Shown here one piece after another: positions 31,048 to 39,604 of a stretch of 64,000 nt of DNA. Under the pieces are notes generated by a model that did no database searches, was not told where the DNA came from, and saw only the letters and a list, made by a program, of their open reading frames with translations. Source of the DNA: CALMEC01 sp963765105 (lineage in GTDB: Bacteria; Actinomycetota; Thermoleophilia; Miltoncostaeales; Miltoncostaeaceae); the NCBI GenBank assembly GCA_963765105.1, contig CAVXUW010000004.1, positions 310,001 through 374,000 on the forward strand, given 5' to 3'. The position numbers and the translations under genes were made by a program. The number at the start of each line of letters is the position of its first letter. Positions within the stretch are counted from its first letter, which is position 1.

Positions 31048-31071
31048 GGGGCGGTCGGCAACGGCCGCCCC
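31048..31071. terminator. GC-rich hairpin with GCAA tetraloop between convergent genes
   Basis: A 10-bp stem (31048-31057 with 31062-31071, one G-T wobble) closes a GCAA loop. It lies eight bases after the beta-propeller stop and before the wecA-like stop, so it may end both transcripts. No T-tract follows on either side. Confidence 0.55.
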
Positions 31072-31084
31072 ACGCGCTCCGGTG

Positions 31085-32224
31085 CTAGCGCCCGGTCCGC
31101 GAGGAACGTGTGCGAAAGGCAGCGTGAACCACTTGGCGGGCAATGCCTTCCCCCGCTTCTTCTCGCTTCTCACGAACGATGTCGATGACCGGAGTGCCAC
31201 CCCACTTCAGGATCTCGAGCAGGTAGACGAGATAAACGCCGGCGACGACGGCGACCAGCCCGGCAATGGTGATTCCGATTGCCCCACCCAGGCGGAAGCT
31301 GATGATGATGGCAACCGCGCTCATGAGACCGCACCAGGCGTAGAGCGCGAGGACGGTACGCCGCTGACTCCAGCCAATACGGAAGAAGCGGTGATGGAAG
31401 TGACTCTTGTCCGCCGAGTACACCGGCTCGCCATGCTTCAACCGCTTGAGGATGACGAAGGACGTATCGAGGATCGGAATCGCCAAAACGATCAGTGGCA
31501 GGCCAATGGCCACTGCCGCGGCGCTCTTCATGACCCCACTCACGGCAACGCCAGCGATGACAAAGCCCAGGAGAAGCGACCCGGCGTCACCCATAAACAC
31601 ACGTGCCGGGTAGAAGTTGTGTGCCAAGAAGCCGATGGCGGCACCGGCAAGAGAGGCGGCGATGATGGCAGGCGTGGCGCGATCGAGCGCTGCGGCCAGC
31701 ACGGCAAAGGTCGCAAGGCCGATACTCGACACCCCAGCGGCGAGGCCGTCCATCCCATCGGTGAAGTTGATGATGTTCATGAGCGCCACAAACCACAGCA
31801 CCGTCAGCGGATACTGAGACGCGCCCAGATCGAACACGCCCGCAAAAGGCAGGGAAAAGTGATCGATGGTCACCCCGGACGCGACCGGGATGATCGCGCA
31901 GCCGATCTGCCCCAGGAGTTTCACGGCCGGATGGAAATCAACGACATCGTCGATGGCCCCGACCAGGGCGATCAGGATGGCGCCCACGATGAGGCCACGC
32001 GCCGCAGTGTCAAACGTCGGCAGGTAGTAGATCACCGGGATAAGGAAGCCGGCGAGGATCGCGAGGCCGCCGAGGAGCGGCGTGGGACGGCTGTGGAGGT
32101 CGCGGCGTTTCGGCTCGGCGACGGCCCCGACGGTGCGCGCGAGGTGGGCGGCAAGTGGTGTGAGGCCCATGACTACAGCAGCAGCCACAACACCGCACAC
32201 GATGGGAATCAGCGTGTTTGTCAC
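31085..32224 (-). CDS. wecA: Undecaprenyl-phosphate sugar-1-phosphate transferase (WecA/TagO family)
   Basis: 379 residues, about 11 membrane helices. It transfers a sugar-1-phosphate, usually GlcNAc-1-P, to undecaprenyl phosphate at the cytoplasmic face, the first step for envelope glycans. Motifs: KRRDLHSRPTPLLGG, VGAIDDVVDF (metal-binding Asp pair), MNIINFTDGMDGLA, FMGDAGSLLLGF and the histidine motif KSHFHHRFF. GTG start with GGAG upstream. A wecA-like gene beside upp/glyA and upstream of atp is typical of actinobacteria; here the atp operon is about 22 kb away. Confidence 0.92.
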   Translation of the reverse strand: MTNTLIPIVCGVVAAAVVMGLTPLAAHLARTVGAVAEPKRRDLHSRPTPLLGGLAILAGFLIPVIYYLPTFDTAARGLIVGAILIALVGAIDDVVDFHPAVKLLGQIGCAIIPVASGVTIDHFSLPFAGVFDLGASQYPLTVLWFVALMNIINFTDGMDGLAAGVSSIGLATFAVLAAALDRATPAIIAASLAGAAIGFLAHNFYPARVFMGDAGSLLLGFVIAGVAVSGVMKSAAAVAIGLPLIVLAIPILDTSFVILKRLKHGEPVYSADKSHFHHRFFRIGWSQRRTVLALYAWCGLMSAVAIIISFRLGGAIGITIAGLVAVVAGVYLVYLLEILKWGGTPVIDIVREKREEAGEGIARQVVHAAFRTRSSRTGR

Positions 32225-32298
32225 GATGGTCTCCGCGCCGACAGGTGGCGCGGTGGGTGCATTCTACGAGGGCACGTCGGATACCTTCAACCGGACTG

Positions 32299-33078
32299 TT
32301 ACCGGCCGGGGCGTCGATGCAACGCAGCCGCCATCCACACCACCAGGCGTCGGGGAAGAACCGCTGCCACCAGAGTCGTTACGCGTGCCAACGGCCCCGT
32401 TGCCACTCGCGGACGACCGCGTTCCAATGCACGCCATGTCGCCGCCACCACTCCCTCGGCCGTCTCGTAGGGGATGAACCGGGGAAAGCCAGACGAGCCC
32501 GCCGCGTCGAAGAACTCGGTTTTCGTCGGACCCGGGCACACCGCGATTGCGCGCACTCCGGTTCCGCGGAGCTCCGCGTGAAGGGCTTCCACGAAGAAGA
32601 GCTCAAACGCCTTCGTGGCGGCATAGGTGGCGGCGTAGGGGATGGGTTGCCACGCCGCGGCCGATGACACAACGATGATGGTGCCGGCGCCGCGCTCCAC
32701 CATGCCAGGAAGCACATGGGTTCCGAGATCGATTACCGCTTCGCAGTTCACGGCCACCATCGCGATTTGGCGTTCCCGTCCGGTCGCAAGTACTGAGCCA
32801 TTTCCGCCAAAACCGGCGTTCAGAACGACCGTGTCGACTACTCCCCCAACAGTATCAATGGCATCGCGACAGGTCTCGCGGCCCTCGACGGTGGCAAGGT
32901 CGGCCAGAATGAAACCCACCTCGACACCGTGGCGTTCGGCCAGTTCGCGGGCCGCTTCGCGCAGACGATCCTCCCGCCGCGCGACAATCATCAGTGGATG
33001 ACCGGCGGCCGCCAGGCTCTCCGCGAAGGCACGTCCGATACCCGACGAGGCGCCGGTGACAACCGCCAGACCGGGCAC
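32299..33078 (-). CDS. Short-chain dehydrogenase/reductase
   Basis: 259 residues. The nucleotide-binding motif is VVTGASSGIGRAFAESL, the conserved NAG occurs in VVLNAGFGGNGS, and the catalytic Ser and YxxxK are in VVSSAAAWQPIPYAATYAATK. The Arg residues after the second strand (VARREDR) favour NADP(H). The substrate is unknown; the C-terminal segment with a Trp and Arg-rich tail resembles DltE/YqjQ-type SDRs. It starts five bases after upp and is probably translated with it. Confidence 0.9.
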   Translation of the reverse strand: MPGLAVVTGASSGIGRAFAESLAAAGHPLMIVARREDRLREAARELAERHGVEVGFILADLATVEGRETCRDAIDTVGGVVDTVVLNAGFGGNGSVLATGRERQIAMVAVNCEAVIDLGTHVLPGMVERGAGTIIVVSSAAAWQPIPYAATYAATKAFELFFVEALHAELRGTGVRAIAVCPGPTKTEFFDAAGSSGFPRFIPYETAEGVVAATWRALERGRPRVATGPLARVTTLVAAVLPRRLVVWMAAALHRRPGR

Positions 33079-33083
33079 GGTCG

Positions 33084-33710
33084 CTACCCGCCCGCCGTTC
33101 CGTACAACCGATCTCCGGCGTCGCCCAACCCCGGAACGATGAACCCCTTACTATCGAGGTGATCGTCGATCACGGCGACGGCAATCGGCACGTCCGGATG
33201 CTTCTTGTGGACTTCGGCGATACCTTCGGGCGCCGCGACGATGCAGGCAAGCCGCACATGGGTTGCTCCGACCGCCTTCAGGGCGTCGATGGCGGCGACC
33301 GCGCTGCCTCCCGTGGCCAACATGACGTCAAGCACCAATACCTCGTCCGCGGCGATATCGGGTGGCAGACGCTCAAGGTAGAACGACGGCTGAAGCGTGG
33401 TCTCGTCTCGGGCCATTCCCAGAAAACCGACCCGGGTGTTCTCCGGCAGCAGACGTAGTGCCGGCTCCATCAGCGCGAGCCCGGCGCGCAAGACGGGCAC
33501 GAGCGTGACACGGCGAGCCGGTTGTTGCACCCGTGCCGTTGCGAGTGGCGTGTGGACCTCGAACTCGTGCGACTCAAGATCCCGCAGGGCATCGGCGACG
33601 ACCAGCGTGGCGAGAGCCGCAGCTGCTCGGCGAAACGATGCCGGCGACGTTCGCTCGTCGCGAAGGTGGGCGAGGTGGTCGCCCGTCAGGGCACCGCCCA
33701 GTGTGGTCAC
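33084..33710 (-). CDS. upp: Uracil phosphoribosyltransferase
   Basis: 208 residues. It makes UMP from uracil and PRPP in pyrimidine salvage. Seen: LRDERTSPASFRRA near the N-terminus, VPVLRAGLALMEPALRLLP, VLDVMLATGGSAVAAIDALK (PRPP loop) and the terminal YGTAGG. GTG start; the glyA stop is 11 bases upstream. In the N-terminal stretch the usual HP.(V/L)..KL residues are replaced by GDHLAHLRDERT, a mild variant. Confidence 0.95.
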   Translation of the reverse strand: MTTLGGALTGDHLAHLRDERTSPASFRRAAAALATLVVADALRDLESHEFEVHTPLATARVQQPARRVTLVPVLRAGLALMEPALRLLPENTRVGFLGMARDETTLQPSFYLERLPPDIAADEVLVLDVMLATGGSAVAAIDALKAVGATHVRLACIVAAPEGIAEVHKKHPDVPIAVAVIDDHLDSKGFIVPGLGDAGDRLYGTAGG

Positions 33711-33718
33711 ATGTGACC
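33705..33718. promoter_or_regulatory. 14-bp perfect palindrome at the glyA-upp junction
   Basis: GGTCACATGTGACC is a perfect palindrome that overlaps the first codons of upp and the short glyA-upp gap. It could be a regulator site or a small RNA stem that affects upp translation. It may also be chance. Confidence 0.25.
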
Positions 33719-33721
33719 TTG

Positions 33722-35026
33722 TCAGGACGGCACCGCAAGTCCCGCCGCCAACTGGGGGTACAGCGGAAAGCGTTCGCCCAGAGCCGCGCTGCGCTTTGCC
33801 AACTCACCCAGCTCGGCGTCGGAGCAGTCCGGCGTGAGTGCCGCCAGGATGATTTCGGCGACCTCGCTCATCTCGGTGTCGCGGAAGCCGCGGGTGGTGA
33901 GAGCCGGGGTGCCGATGCGTACGCCCGAGGTCACCATGGGTGGTCGCTCATCAAACGGCACGGCGTTCTTGTTCACGGTGATGCCGGCACGGTGAAGGCG
34001 GTCCTCCCCCTCCTGACCGTTAAGGGGGGTACGGGACAAGTTGATCAGCATCAGGTGGTTGTCAGTGCCGCCCGTCGTCAGCTCAAGGCCACCGGCGACG
34101 AGCGCCTCGGCCAGCACCTGGGCGTTGGTGACGACGGCCGCCATGTTCTGGCGAAACTCGTCGCTGAGCGCCTGGCCAAATGCCACCGCTTTCGCCGCAA
34201 TGATGTGCATGAGCGGGCCGCCCTGAAGGTTGGGGAAGACGGCCTTGTCGACGGCCTGGCCGAGTTCCTCGGTCTTCGAGATGACGATGCCACCACGGGG
34301 ACCACGCAACGTCTTGTGCGTGGTGGTGGTGACCAGGTCGGCAATCCCCACCGGCGAGGGGTGCACCCCAGCGGCAACGAGGCCGGCGAAGTGGGCCATG
34401 TCGACCAACATGAGCGCGCCGACCTCGTCGGCGATCTCGCGAAACGCCGGAAAGTCGAAATGCCGGGGGTAGGCGCTTGCGCCCACCACGATAAGCTTCG
34501 GCTGCACCTCACGAGCCATGGTTCGGACCTGGTCCATGTCGATGCGGTGGTCGTCCGGGTTGACGCCGTACTGATGGAAGTCGTAGATGCGGCCGCTGAA
34601 GCTGACCTTGTGACCGTGTGTGAGATGCCCACCGTGGGCGAGCGTCAGCCCCATGGCCGGATCACCCGGTTTTAGGACGGCCGCATAGGCGGCCTGGTTC
34701 GCCGACGCGCCCGAGTGCGGTTGAACGTTGACATGAACGGCGCCGGGACCGAACAGCTTCTTGGCCCGTTCGATGGCGAGCTCTTCGACCTCATCGACGA
34801 CCTCGCAGCCACCGTAGTAACGCTTGCCCGGAAGGCCTTCGGCGTACTTGTTGGTGAGCACCGACCCAGCGGCCTGCAGGACGGCGATACTGGTGAAGTT
34901 CTCGCTGGCGATCATCTCCAGTGTGGCCGACTGACGATCCCGCTCAGCGCGGATGAGGCCGGCGATCACCGGGTCGGTGTCGGAGATGTCTTGGGCGAGG
35001 TGGCTGTCCTCGTCGAAAAAGCTCAC
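33722..35026 (-). CDS. glyA: Serine hydroxymethyltransferase
   Basis: 434 residues. It interconverts serine and glycine with tetrahydrofolate, supplying one-carbon units. The PLP-binding lysine is in VTTTTHKTLRGPRGG, and other signatures are MIASENFTS near the start, NKYAEGLPGKRYYGGCE and VVGASAYPRHFDFP. It heads a minus-strand run with upp and an SDR gene. Its 5' side is the repeat-bearing non-coding region at 35027-35464. Confidence 0.97.
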   Translation of the reverse strand: MSFFDEDSHLAQDISDTDPVIAGLIRAERDRQSATLEMIASENFTSIAVLQAAGSVLTNKYAEGLPGKRYYGGCEVVDEVEELAIERAKKLFGPGAVHVNVQPHSGASANQAAYAAVLKPGDPAMGLTLAHGGHLTHGHKVSFSGRIYDFHQYGVNPDDHRIDMDQVRTMAREVQPKLIVVGASAYPRHFDFPAFREIADEVGALMLVDMAHFAGLVAAGVHPSPVGIADLVTTTTHKTLRGPRGGIVISKTEELGQAVDKAVFPNLQGGPLMHIIAAKAVAFGQALSDEFRQNMAAVVTNAQVLAEALVAGGLELTTGGTDNHLMLINLSRTPLNGQEGEDRLHRAGITVNKNAVPFDERPPMVTSGVRIGTPALTTRGFRDTEMSEVAEIILAALTPDCSDAELGELAKRSAALGERFPLYPQLAAGLAVPS

Positions 35027-35464
35027 GGTTCTTCCTCAGGGGTGGCGGGGCACGAGTGACTGAAGTCTAGCGCTGTCCTCCGACACGCCCTCGACAAGCA
35101 CTCCCGTCGGGGCGAGAGCCAGGAATCGCCCCCTGCCCGCCACCACCCACGCGCGGCCAATTGGCCGTCACCCGCGGCCACTCATCACAAAGAACGCACG
35201 GATCTGCAACGGCATTCCCCACCAGCTTGCCAACGCACAAACCCGACACGCCATCGCGTGCGCTCGTGGCCGCGGCCAAGTGGCCGTCCATGCGCGGCCA
35301 ATTGGCCGTCACGCGCGGCCACTCATCACAAAAAAACGCACGGGGGACGGTCATGGCGGTACACGAGCGGAAGTCCCTTTTCACTACAGCCTTTGAGGGC
35401 GGCGAGCGTCGGCCGATCCCGCGGGCCCACAGACGCAACCTGTCGCGCCACTGTTACGCGTATG
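35027..35464. other. Non-coding region with palindrome-bearing direct repeats
   Basis: 438 bases between glyA and tsaC. A block of about 51 bases occurs at 35151-35201 and again at 35292-35343 with only a couple of differences. Each copy contains the perfect palindrome GGCCAATTGGCC (35155-35166, 35296-35307) followed by GTCAC, a second CGCGGCCAC and CTCATCACAAA. A third partial copy (GGCCAAGTGGCC) lies at 35274-35285. A minus-strand frame through the repeats (35067-35438) encodes a repeated DEWPRVTANWPR peptide but has no recognisable domain and is judged non-coding. Confidence 0.5.
35151..35343. repeat. Two 51-bp direct repeats plus a partial third copy
   Basis: Copies start at 35151 and 35292, 141 bases apart, each with GGCCAATTGGCC and the tail CATCACAAA followed by AACGCACGG. 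The intervening sequence has a degenerate palindrome at 35274. It may be a dispersed repetitive extragenic element or a cluster of protein-binding sites upstream of glyA. Confidence 0.6.
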
Positions 35465-36085
35465 TCACATCTGTGCGGAGCGAAGGTTCACGTCGTTGGC
35501 CGCCAGGGTCGCGCCCAGAGCGGCCGGGTCGGTGCCCGGGCGAAGGAGGATCGCCGGCTCGCCACCGGCCAGGGGACGCAGGTCAACAACGGCCGACGGC
35601 ACCGGGGTGAGCTCCCCGCGATCGATGACCACGGTGGCGGCGGCGCGGAGGTGAGGAGCTACGTCGGCGATCCGCGCGGGGTCTGGCTCGCCCGGGTCGT
35701 TGGCGCTGGTGGCAACAAGCGGGATCGGCAGGTTCACCGCCGGGGCCATACGTGGGAAGCGCAGACCAACCGAGCCGGGCTCACCACCAGCAGCCGCGGA
35801 AAAGCGCAATGCCGGGTCCGGAAGGATGCAGGTCACCGGGCCCGGAAGAAGAGCCCGTGCGGCTCGGCAGATGAGTTCTTCCAGGGGTGCCAGTGCGGTG
35901 GCAAGACCGTCATCACTATAAATGAGCACCTGGCACGGTTGGGCACGGTCTCGCCCTTTCGCCGCGTAAAGCGCGTCAATCCCCTCCGGCGAGTCAAGCG
36001 CGGCGGCGAGCCCGTACACGGTGTCGGTTGCGACGAGGCCGAGTGCCCCATCGAGGAATGCCGCCGCGACGTCGTCACGATTCAT
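35465..36085 (-). CDS. tsaC: L-threonylcarbamoyladenylate synthase (TsaC/Sua5/YwlC family)
   Basis: 206 residues from the ATG at 36085, which overlaps the prmC stop as ATGA; an upstream start at 36106 is less likely. The YrdC-type core is seen: GLVATDTVYGLAA, ALYAAKGRDRAQPCQVLI, LLPGPVTCILP and PLVATSANDPGEPDP. The enzyme makes threonylcarbamoyl-AMP for the universal t6A tRNA modification. It lacks the extra Sua5 C-terminal domain. The Lys-Arg pair (KGRDRAQP) is kept although the usual KR.P spacing is slightly different. Coupling to prmC/prfA is standard in actinobacteria. Confidence 0.92.
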   Translation of the reverse strand: MNRDDVAAAFLDGALGLVATDTVYGLAAALDSPEGIDALYAAKGRDRAQPCQVLIYSDDGLATALAPLEELICRAARALLPGPVTCILPDPALRFSAAAGGEPGSVGLRFPRMAPAVNLPIPLVATSANDPGEPDPARIADVAPHLRAAATVVIDRGELTPVPSAVVDLRPLAGGEPAILLRPGTDPAALGATLAANDVNLRSAQM

Positions 36086-36891
36086 CGCCGCACCCCCCCG
36101 ACGCAACGATCGATACCGGCGAGGTCGCTGTGAATCTCCACCTCGACGAACCCGGCGGCCGCGAGCAACTCGACGACATACGGGGCCTGCCCCTCCCCCA
36201 CCTCCAGCAGGAGATGGCCGTCCGGGTTGAGGTGAGCGGGGACTTCATCGGCGAGGCGCACGAAGGCCTCGAGACCGCTGGGGCCCGAGACCAAAGCGCC
36301 GGCCGGCTCAAAACCCAACTCTGGTGGTGCGCCGGCGAGGTCCGCGTCGGAGAGGTACGGGGGGTTCGCAACCACAACGTCAAAGCGCTCGTTGGCCGCC
36401 GCGGTGAACCCGTCCGAGACGAGCCATGTCACATGGCTTGCGTGATCGTTGCCGCGCGCCACGGCGAGGGCATCGGCGGAGATGTCAAGCCCGGTCACAT
36501 TCAGGTCATCGCGCTCCGCACTCACCGCGAGCGCGATCGCGCCGCTGCCGGTTCCCCAATCGCACACCGTGCCATTTTCGGGGGCAACTGCACATGCCAA
36601 CTCCACGAGGAGTTCGGTCTCCGGACGCGGCACAAGCACCGCAGGGGACACCGCAAGCTCGAGGTTTCGGAACCCACGACGTCCGACGATGTATGCCACG
36701 GGTTCGCGGCGTCCGCGGCGGGCGATCGCATCGCGGTAGCGATCGGTCTCGTCCGTCGTGAGGGGCCGTTCGTGGTCGGTGTAGAGCGCCAGGCGCTCGA
36801 CGGCAAGGACCGACGCGAGCAGCACCTCAGCATCGAGTCGGGGGGTATCACACCCCCGCTGCGCCAGGTAGTCCGCCGAACGGCGGAGCAC
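36082..36891 (-). CDS. prmC: Peptide chain release factor N5-glutamine methyltransferase
   Basis: 269 residues from GTG 36891. PrmC methylates the Gln of the GGQ motif of release factors, here PrfA two genes upstream. Seen: SAM-binding VCDWGTGSGAIALAVSAE and the catalytic NPPY in FDVVVANPPYLSDADL; the N-terminal helical domain has PRLDAEVLLASVL. Family N-termini usually begin about seven residues earlier; in frame upstream is LNLTAGEV, whose CTG (36912) overlaps the preceding stop as CTGA. The real start may therefore be this CTG. Confidence 0.94.
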   Translation of the reverse strand: MLRRSADYLAQRGCDTPRLDAEVLLASVLAVERLALYTDHERPLTTDETDRYRDAIARRGRREPVAYIVGRRGFRNLELAVSPAVLVPRPETELLVELACAVAPENGTVCDWGTGSGAIALAVSAERDDLNVTGLDISADALAVARGNDHASHVTWLVSDGFTAAANERFDVVVANPPYLSDADLAGAPPELGFEPAGALVSGPSGLEAFVRLADEVPAHLNPDGHLLLEVGEGQAPYVVELLAAAGFVEVEIHSDLAGIDRCVGGVRR

Positions 36892-36908
36892 CTCGCCGGC
36901 AGTGAGGT

Positions 36909-37559
36909 TCAGCGCCGAGCGACCGCCATCACGAACGACTTGACCGGCCCCTGCAGGAACTCGTTGACCGACTCCACCGCCGCGAGCAGCCCCGGCATTT
37001 CCATGGGTAGGTCACGCTGGGAGTAGACGAGGCGCAGGTAGATGCGCGAATGATCGGCGTGCATCGGCTCGATGGAACAGTCGATCGTCCCTTCGCCCAA
37101 CGTGCGCCACACCCGCAGTCCCAAGGTTACGTCGTCACCGTCGAACAAGGAGATGCGGTCGTCATCGAATCGCAGCACATCGTCGATGAGGAGGTTCTTC
37201 CCCGCGTCGTCGTCCTCCAGGTCCCACGTTGCCACGAGCGTGACGTCGTCCAACCAGATCGGCCCGACGTGGTAGCGCTCGATCGCCTCACCCAGAAGTC
37301 CGTTGACGCGTTCGAGGCCTTCTTTGAAACCCAGCTGTGTGACGCCACCACACGCCGCATGAGCGGGCTTGATGACGAACTCCGACCCCTCGTTGTTCGA
37401 GAAGGTGGCGCCTCCGTCCGAGTGGTACTCGAAACGGGGAAGGTCGTAGCTGGCGCTGACCAGCGAGAAGAACGACGCCAGGTCGTCGCGAGGCAGGTCA
37501 ACGTCGTCGAAACGGACGGTCACCCCCAGGAATTCGGAGCGAAGAAGTTCGGGGTTCAT
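36909..37559 (-). CDS. Conserved-looking hypothetical protein between prfA and prmC
   Basis: 216 residues. Its ATG overlaps the prfA stop (ATGA), so it is part of the operon. No known domain is recognised. The sequence is a mix of beta-strands and acidic loops (VRFDDVDLPRDDL, IWLDDVTLVATWDLEDDDAG, DDVLRFDDDRISLFDGDDVT) with a C-terminal helix; it has no membrane segment or signal. The shape recalls the TIGR04255-type proteins, but the match is not strong. Its tight placement between a release factor and its methylase suggests a translation-linked role, which is inference only. Confidence 0.75.
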   Translation of the reverse strand: MNPELLRSEFLGVTVRFDDVDLPRDDLASFFSLVSASYDLPRFEYHSDGGATFSNNEGSEFVIKPAHAACGGVTQLGFKEGLERVNGLLGEAIERYHVGPIWLDDVTLVATWDLEDDDAGKNLLIDDVLRFDDDRISLFDGDDVTLGLRVWRTLGEGTIDCSIEPMHADHSRIYLRLVYSQRDLPMEMPGLLAAVESVNEFLQGPVKSFVMAVARR

Positions 37560-38638
37560 ACCAAGGAGTCTGCCATGTCCGCCAGACGGATCCGCCTCTC
37601 CTCCGCTTGCAGGGCTTCTGTGATTTTGTCGAGTTGACCTTCGAGGACAGCGCCTCTCAAAGCGACGCTCATGTTGACCCGATGGTCGGTTACGCGGTCC
37701 TGCGGATAGTTGTAGGTCCGCACCTTCTCGGAGCGGTCCCCGGAACCGAGTTGCGCGCGACGGTTGGCAGTCAGCTCGCGCATTTGTTCCTCGAGGGCGC
37801 GTTCATACAGTCGCGCGCGCAACACCCGCATCGCCTTGTCTTTGTTTTGCAGCTGACTTTTCTCGTCCTGAATGGCGACGACGATGCCCGTGGGCAGGTG
37901 CGTGATGCGCACGGCCGAGTCGGTCGTGTTGACGCTCTGGCCACCTGGGCCGGTGGAGCGGTACACGTCGATCTTGAGGTCCCCCTGATCCACGTTGATC
38001 TCGACGTCGTCGACCTCGGGCATCACGGCGACGGTGGCGGTGGAGGTGTGGATACGCCCCTGACTTTCGGTGGCCGGGATGCGCTGCACGCGGTGGACGC
38101 CGCCCTCGTGTTTGAACACCGAGTAGGCGCCGCTGCCCTTGATAGCGAGGCTCACGTCCTTGAAGCCACCGGCATCGGCCGGGCTCGACTCCATCAGCTC
38201 GGTTCGGTAGCCACGGATGCCGGCGTACTTGGTGTAGACGTCGAGCAGGTCCCGGGCAAAGAGCGCCGCCTCTTCCCCACCGGCCGCGGCGCGGATCTCG
38301 ACAATGACGTCGCGTCCGTCGTTGGGGTCGGGCTCCAACATGGCGTGACGGATGGCAGGAACGATCTCGTCCATCTGCGCTTCGGCGTCGCGCAGCAAAG
38401 CGCGGATATCGGGGTCGTCGTCCTCAGCAAGGAACTCCTGCGCTTCGCGAGCCTGCACCTGCGCGTCCCGGTACGTGGCCGCCAGCCCAAACGCCTGGGA
38501 CAGGCCCGACCACCGGCGATTGACGTCGGCGTACTTCAGGCGGTCGTTGACCAACGCCGGATCGGCCAGCGCATCCTCAAGTTCCTTCTTCGTCGTCTCG
38601 ATCTGGGTGACGAGACGCTCGACGGCGTCATCGCTCAC
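37556..38638 (-). CDS. prfA: Peptide chain release factor 1
   Basis: 360 residues, full length. It recognises UAA and UAG and releases the finished peptide. The stop-codon tripeptide PAT lies in QRIPATESQGRIHTS and the catalytic GGQ in YRSTGPGGQSVNTTDSAVR. GTG start overlapping the DUF1385 stop (GTGA). Located in the classical rpmE-DUF1385-prfA-prmC-tsaC order. Confidence 0.97.
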   Translation of the reverse strand: MSDDAVERLVTQIETTKKELEDALADPALVNDRLKYADVNRRWSGLSQAFGLAATYRDAQVQAREAQEFLAEDDDPDIRALLRDAEAQMDEIVPAIRHAMLEPDPNDGRDVIVEIRAAAGGEEAALFARDLLDVYTKYAGIRGYRTELMESSPADAGGFKDVSLAIKGSGAYSVFKHEGGVHRVQRIPATESQGRIHTSTATVAVMPEVDDVEINVDQGDLKIDVYRSTGPGGQSVNTTDSAVRITHLPTGIVVAIQDEKSQLQNKDKAMRVLRARLYERALEEQMRELTANRRAQLGSGDRSEKVRTYNYPQDRVTDHRVNMSVALRGAVLEGQLDKITEALQAEERRIRLADMADSLV

Positions 38639-39597
38639 GCCACAACCTCAACGTCGGCCGCCCATGCCGGGGCGTCCGCCTCCAGCACAATGACGCGCTT
38701 CAGAGCGACGCAGGCAACCTCCAGATGCTCGAGTTCCGGAGGGCGAGTGGTGAGGTTCTGCAACCACATACCCGGCGCCATAATGGCCCGGACGTAACCC
38801 TTGTCGCGGTTTTTGCCTGCCCAGCGAATGACCTCGTACGAAAGGCCCGCGATGAGCGGCACGCCCACGACACGCGTGAGGATCATGATCCACAACGCGT
38901 GTTTGCCAACCGCACCGAAGACGAGGATGGCGACGACCATGAGGATCAGCAGAAACGCCGTGCCGCAGCGCACGTGAAGGCGCGGGAAGCGGGCGGCCGA
39001 CTCGGCCTCCACCGGCTCGTTCGCCTCATAAGCGTGGATGGCCATGTGCTCCGCTGCGTGGAATTGAAACACGCGCCGCAGGTCGGGCATGAACGACAGG
39101 GCGTAGAGGTACCCGAGGAAGATGATGAGCTCGATGGTGCCTTCTACCGCCCAAAACGCCACACCGGACTCAAAGTCGAAGAACGTCTTGGTGATGAACA
39201 AAGGCAGGAGGAAGAACAACCCGATGGCCAGCGACAGCGACACCACCAAGGTGAGGCCAATGGCCGACTTCGACAAATTGTTGTCGCCGGTGTCTTCGTC
39301 CTCGCCGGCGGCGGCGGTCGCGGAGATGGTAAGAGCCTTCATGCCGATGACGAGGCTCTCGGCGAGTGCGATGACACCGCGAATGATGGGCAGGCGCAGC
39401 CAACGACGGTTCGCCGCCCACGGCAAGACCTCGTGCTCTTCAACGTGGATATCGCCCTCCGGGGTACGCACAGCCACAACCCAGTGTTGGGGGCCGCGCA
39501 TCATCACGCCCTCGATGACGGCCTGACCACCAACCTGGCTGGCGGGAGCGGCGAACGCCAGTCGCGCCAGCGCTCGTGCCCGGCGAAGTGCCTTCAC
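38635..39597 (-). CDS. DUF1385 membrane protein (YqhQ family)
   Basis: 320 residues from GTG 39597, eight bases after rpmE; the frame extends upstream but there overlaps rpmE. The family start QVGGQAVIEGVMMRGP is followed by LPIIRGVIALAESLVIGMKAL, several membrane helices (LTLVVSLSLAIGLFFLLPLF; AVEGTIELIIFLGYLYAL) and the conserved FQFHAAEHMAIHAYE, a His/Glu cluster suggesting metal binding. HVRCGTAFLLILMVVAILVF follows. The biochemical role is unknown. It commonly accompanies prfA and rpmE in Gram-positive bacteria. Confidence 0.9.
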   Translation of the reverse strand: MKALRRARALARLAFAAPASQVGGQAVIEGVMMRGPQHWVVAVRTPEGDIHVEEHEVLPWAANRRWLRLPIIRGVIALAESLVIGMKALTISATAAAGEDEDTGDNNLSKSAIGLTLVVSLSLAIGLFFLLPLFITKTFFDFESGVAFWAVEGTIELIIFLGYLYALSFMPDLRRVFQFHAAEHMAIHAYEANEPVEAESAARFPRLHVRCGTAFLLILMVVAILVFGAVGKHALWIMILTRVVGVPLIAGLSYEVIRWAGKNRDKGYVRAIMAPGMWLQNLTTRPPELEHLEVACVALKRVIVLEADAPAWAADVEVVA

Positions 39598-39604
39598 GCC
39601 CGAA

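Noticed and set aside
35067..35438. 123-codon minus-strand frame with repeated DEWPRVTANWPR peptide
   Set aside because: The peptide repetition reflects the DNA repeat; no domain, no ribosome site, and palindromes fit a non-coding element better.
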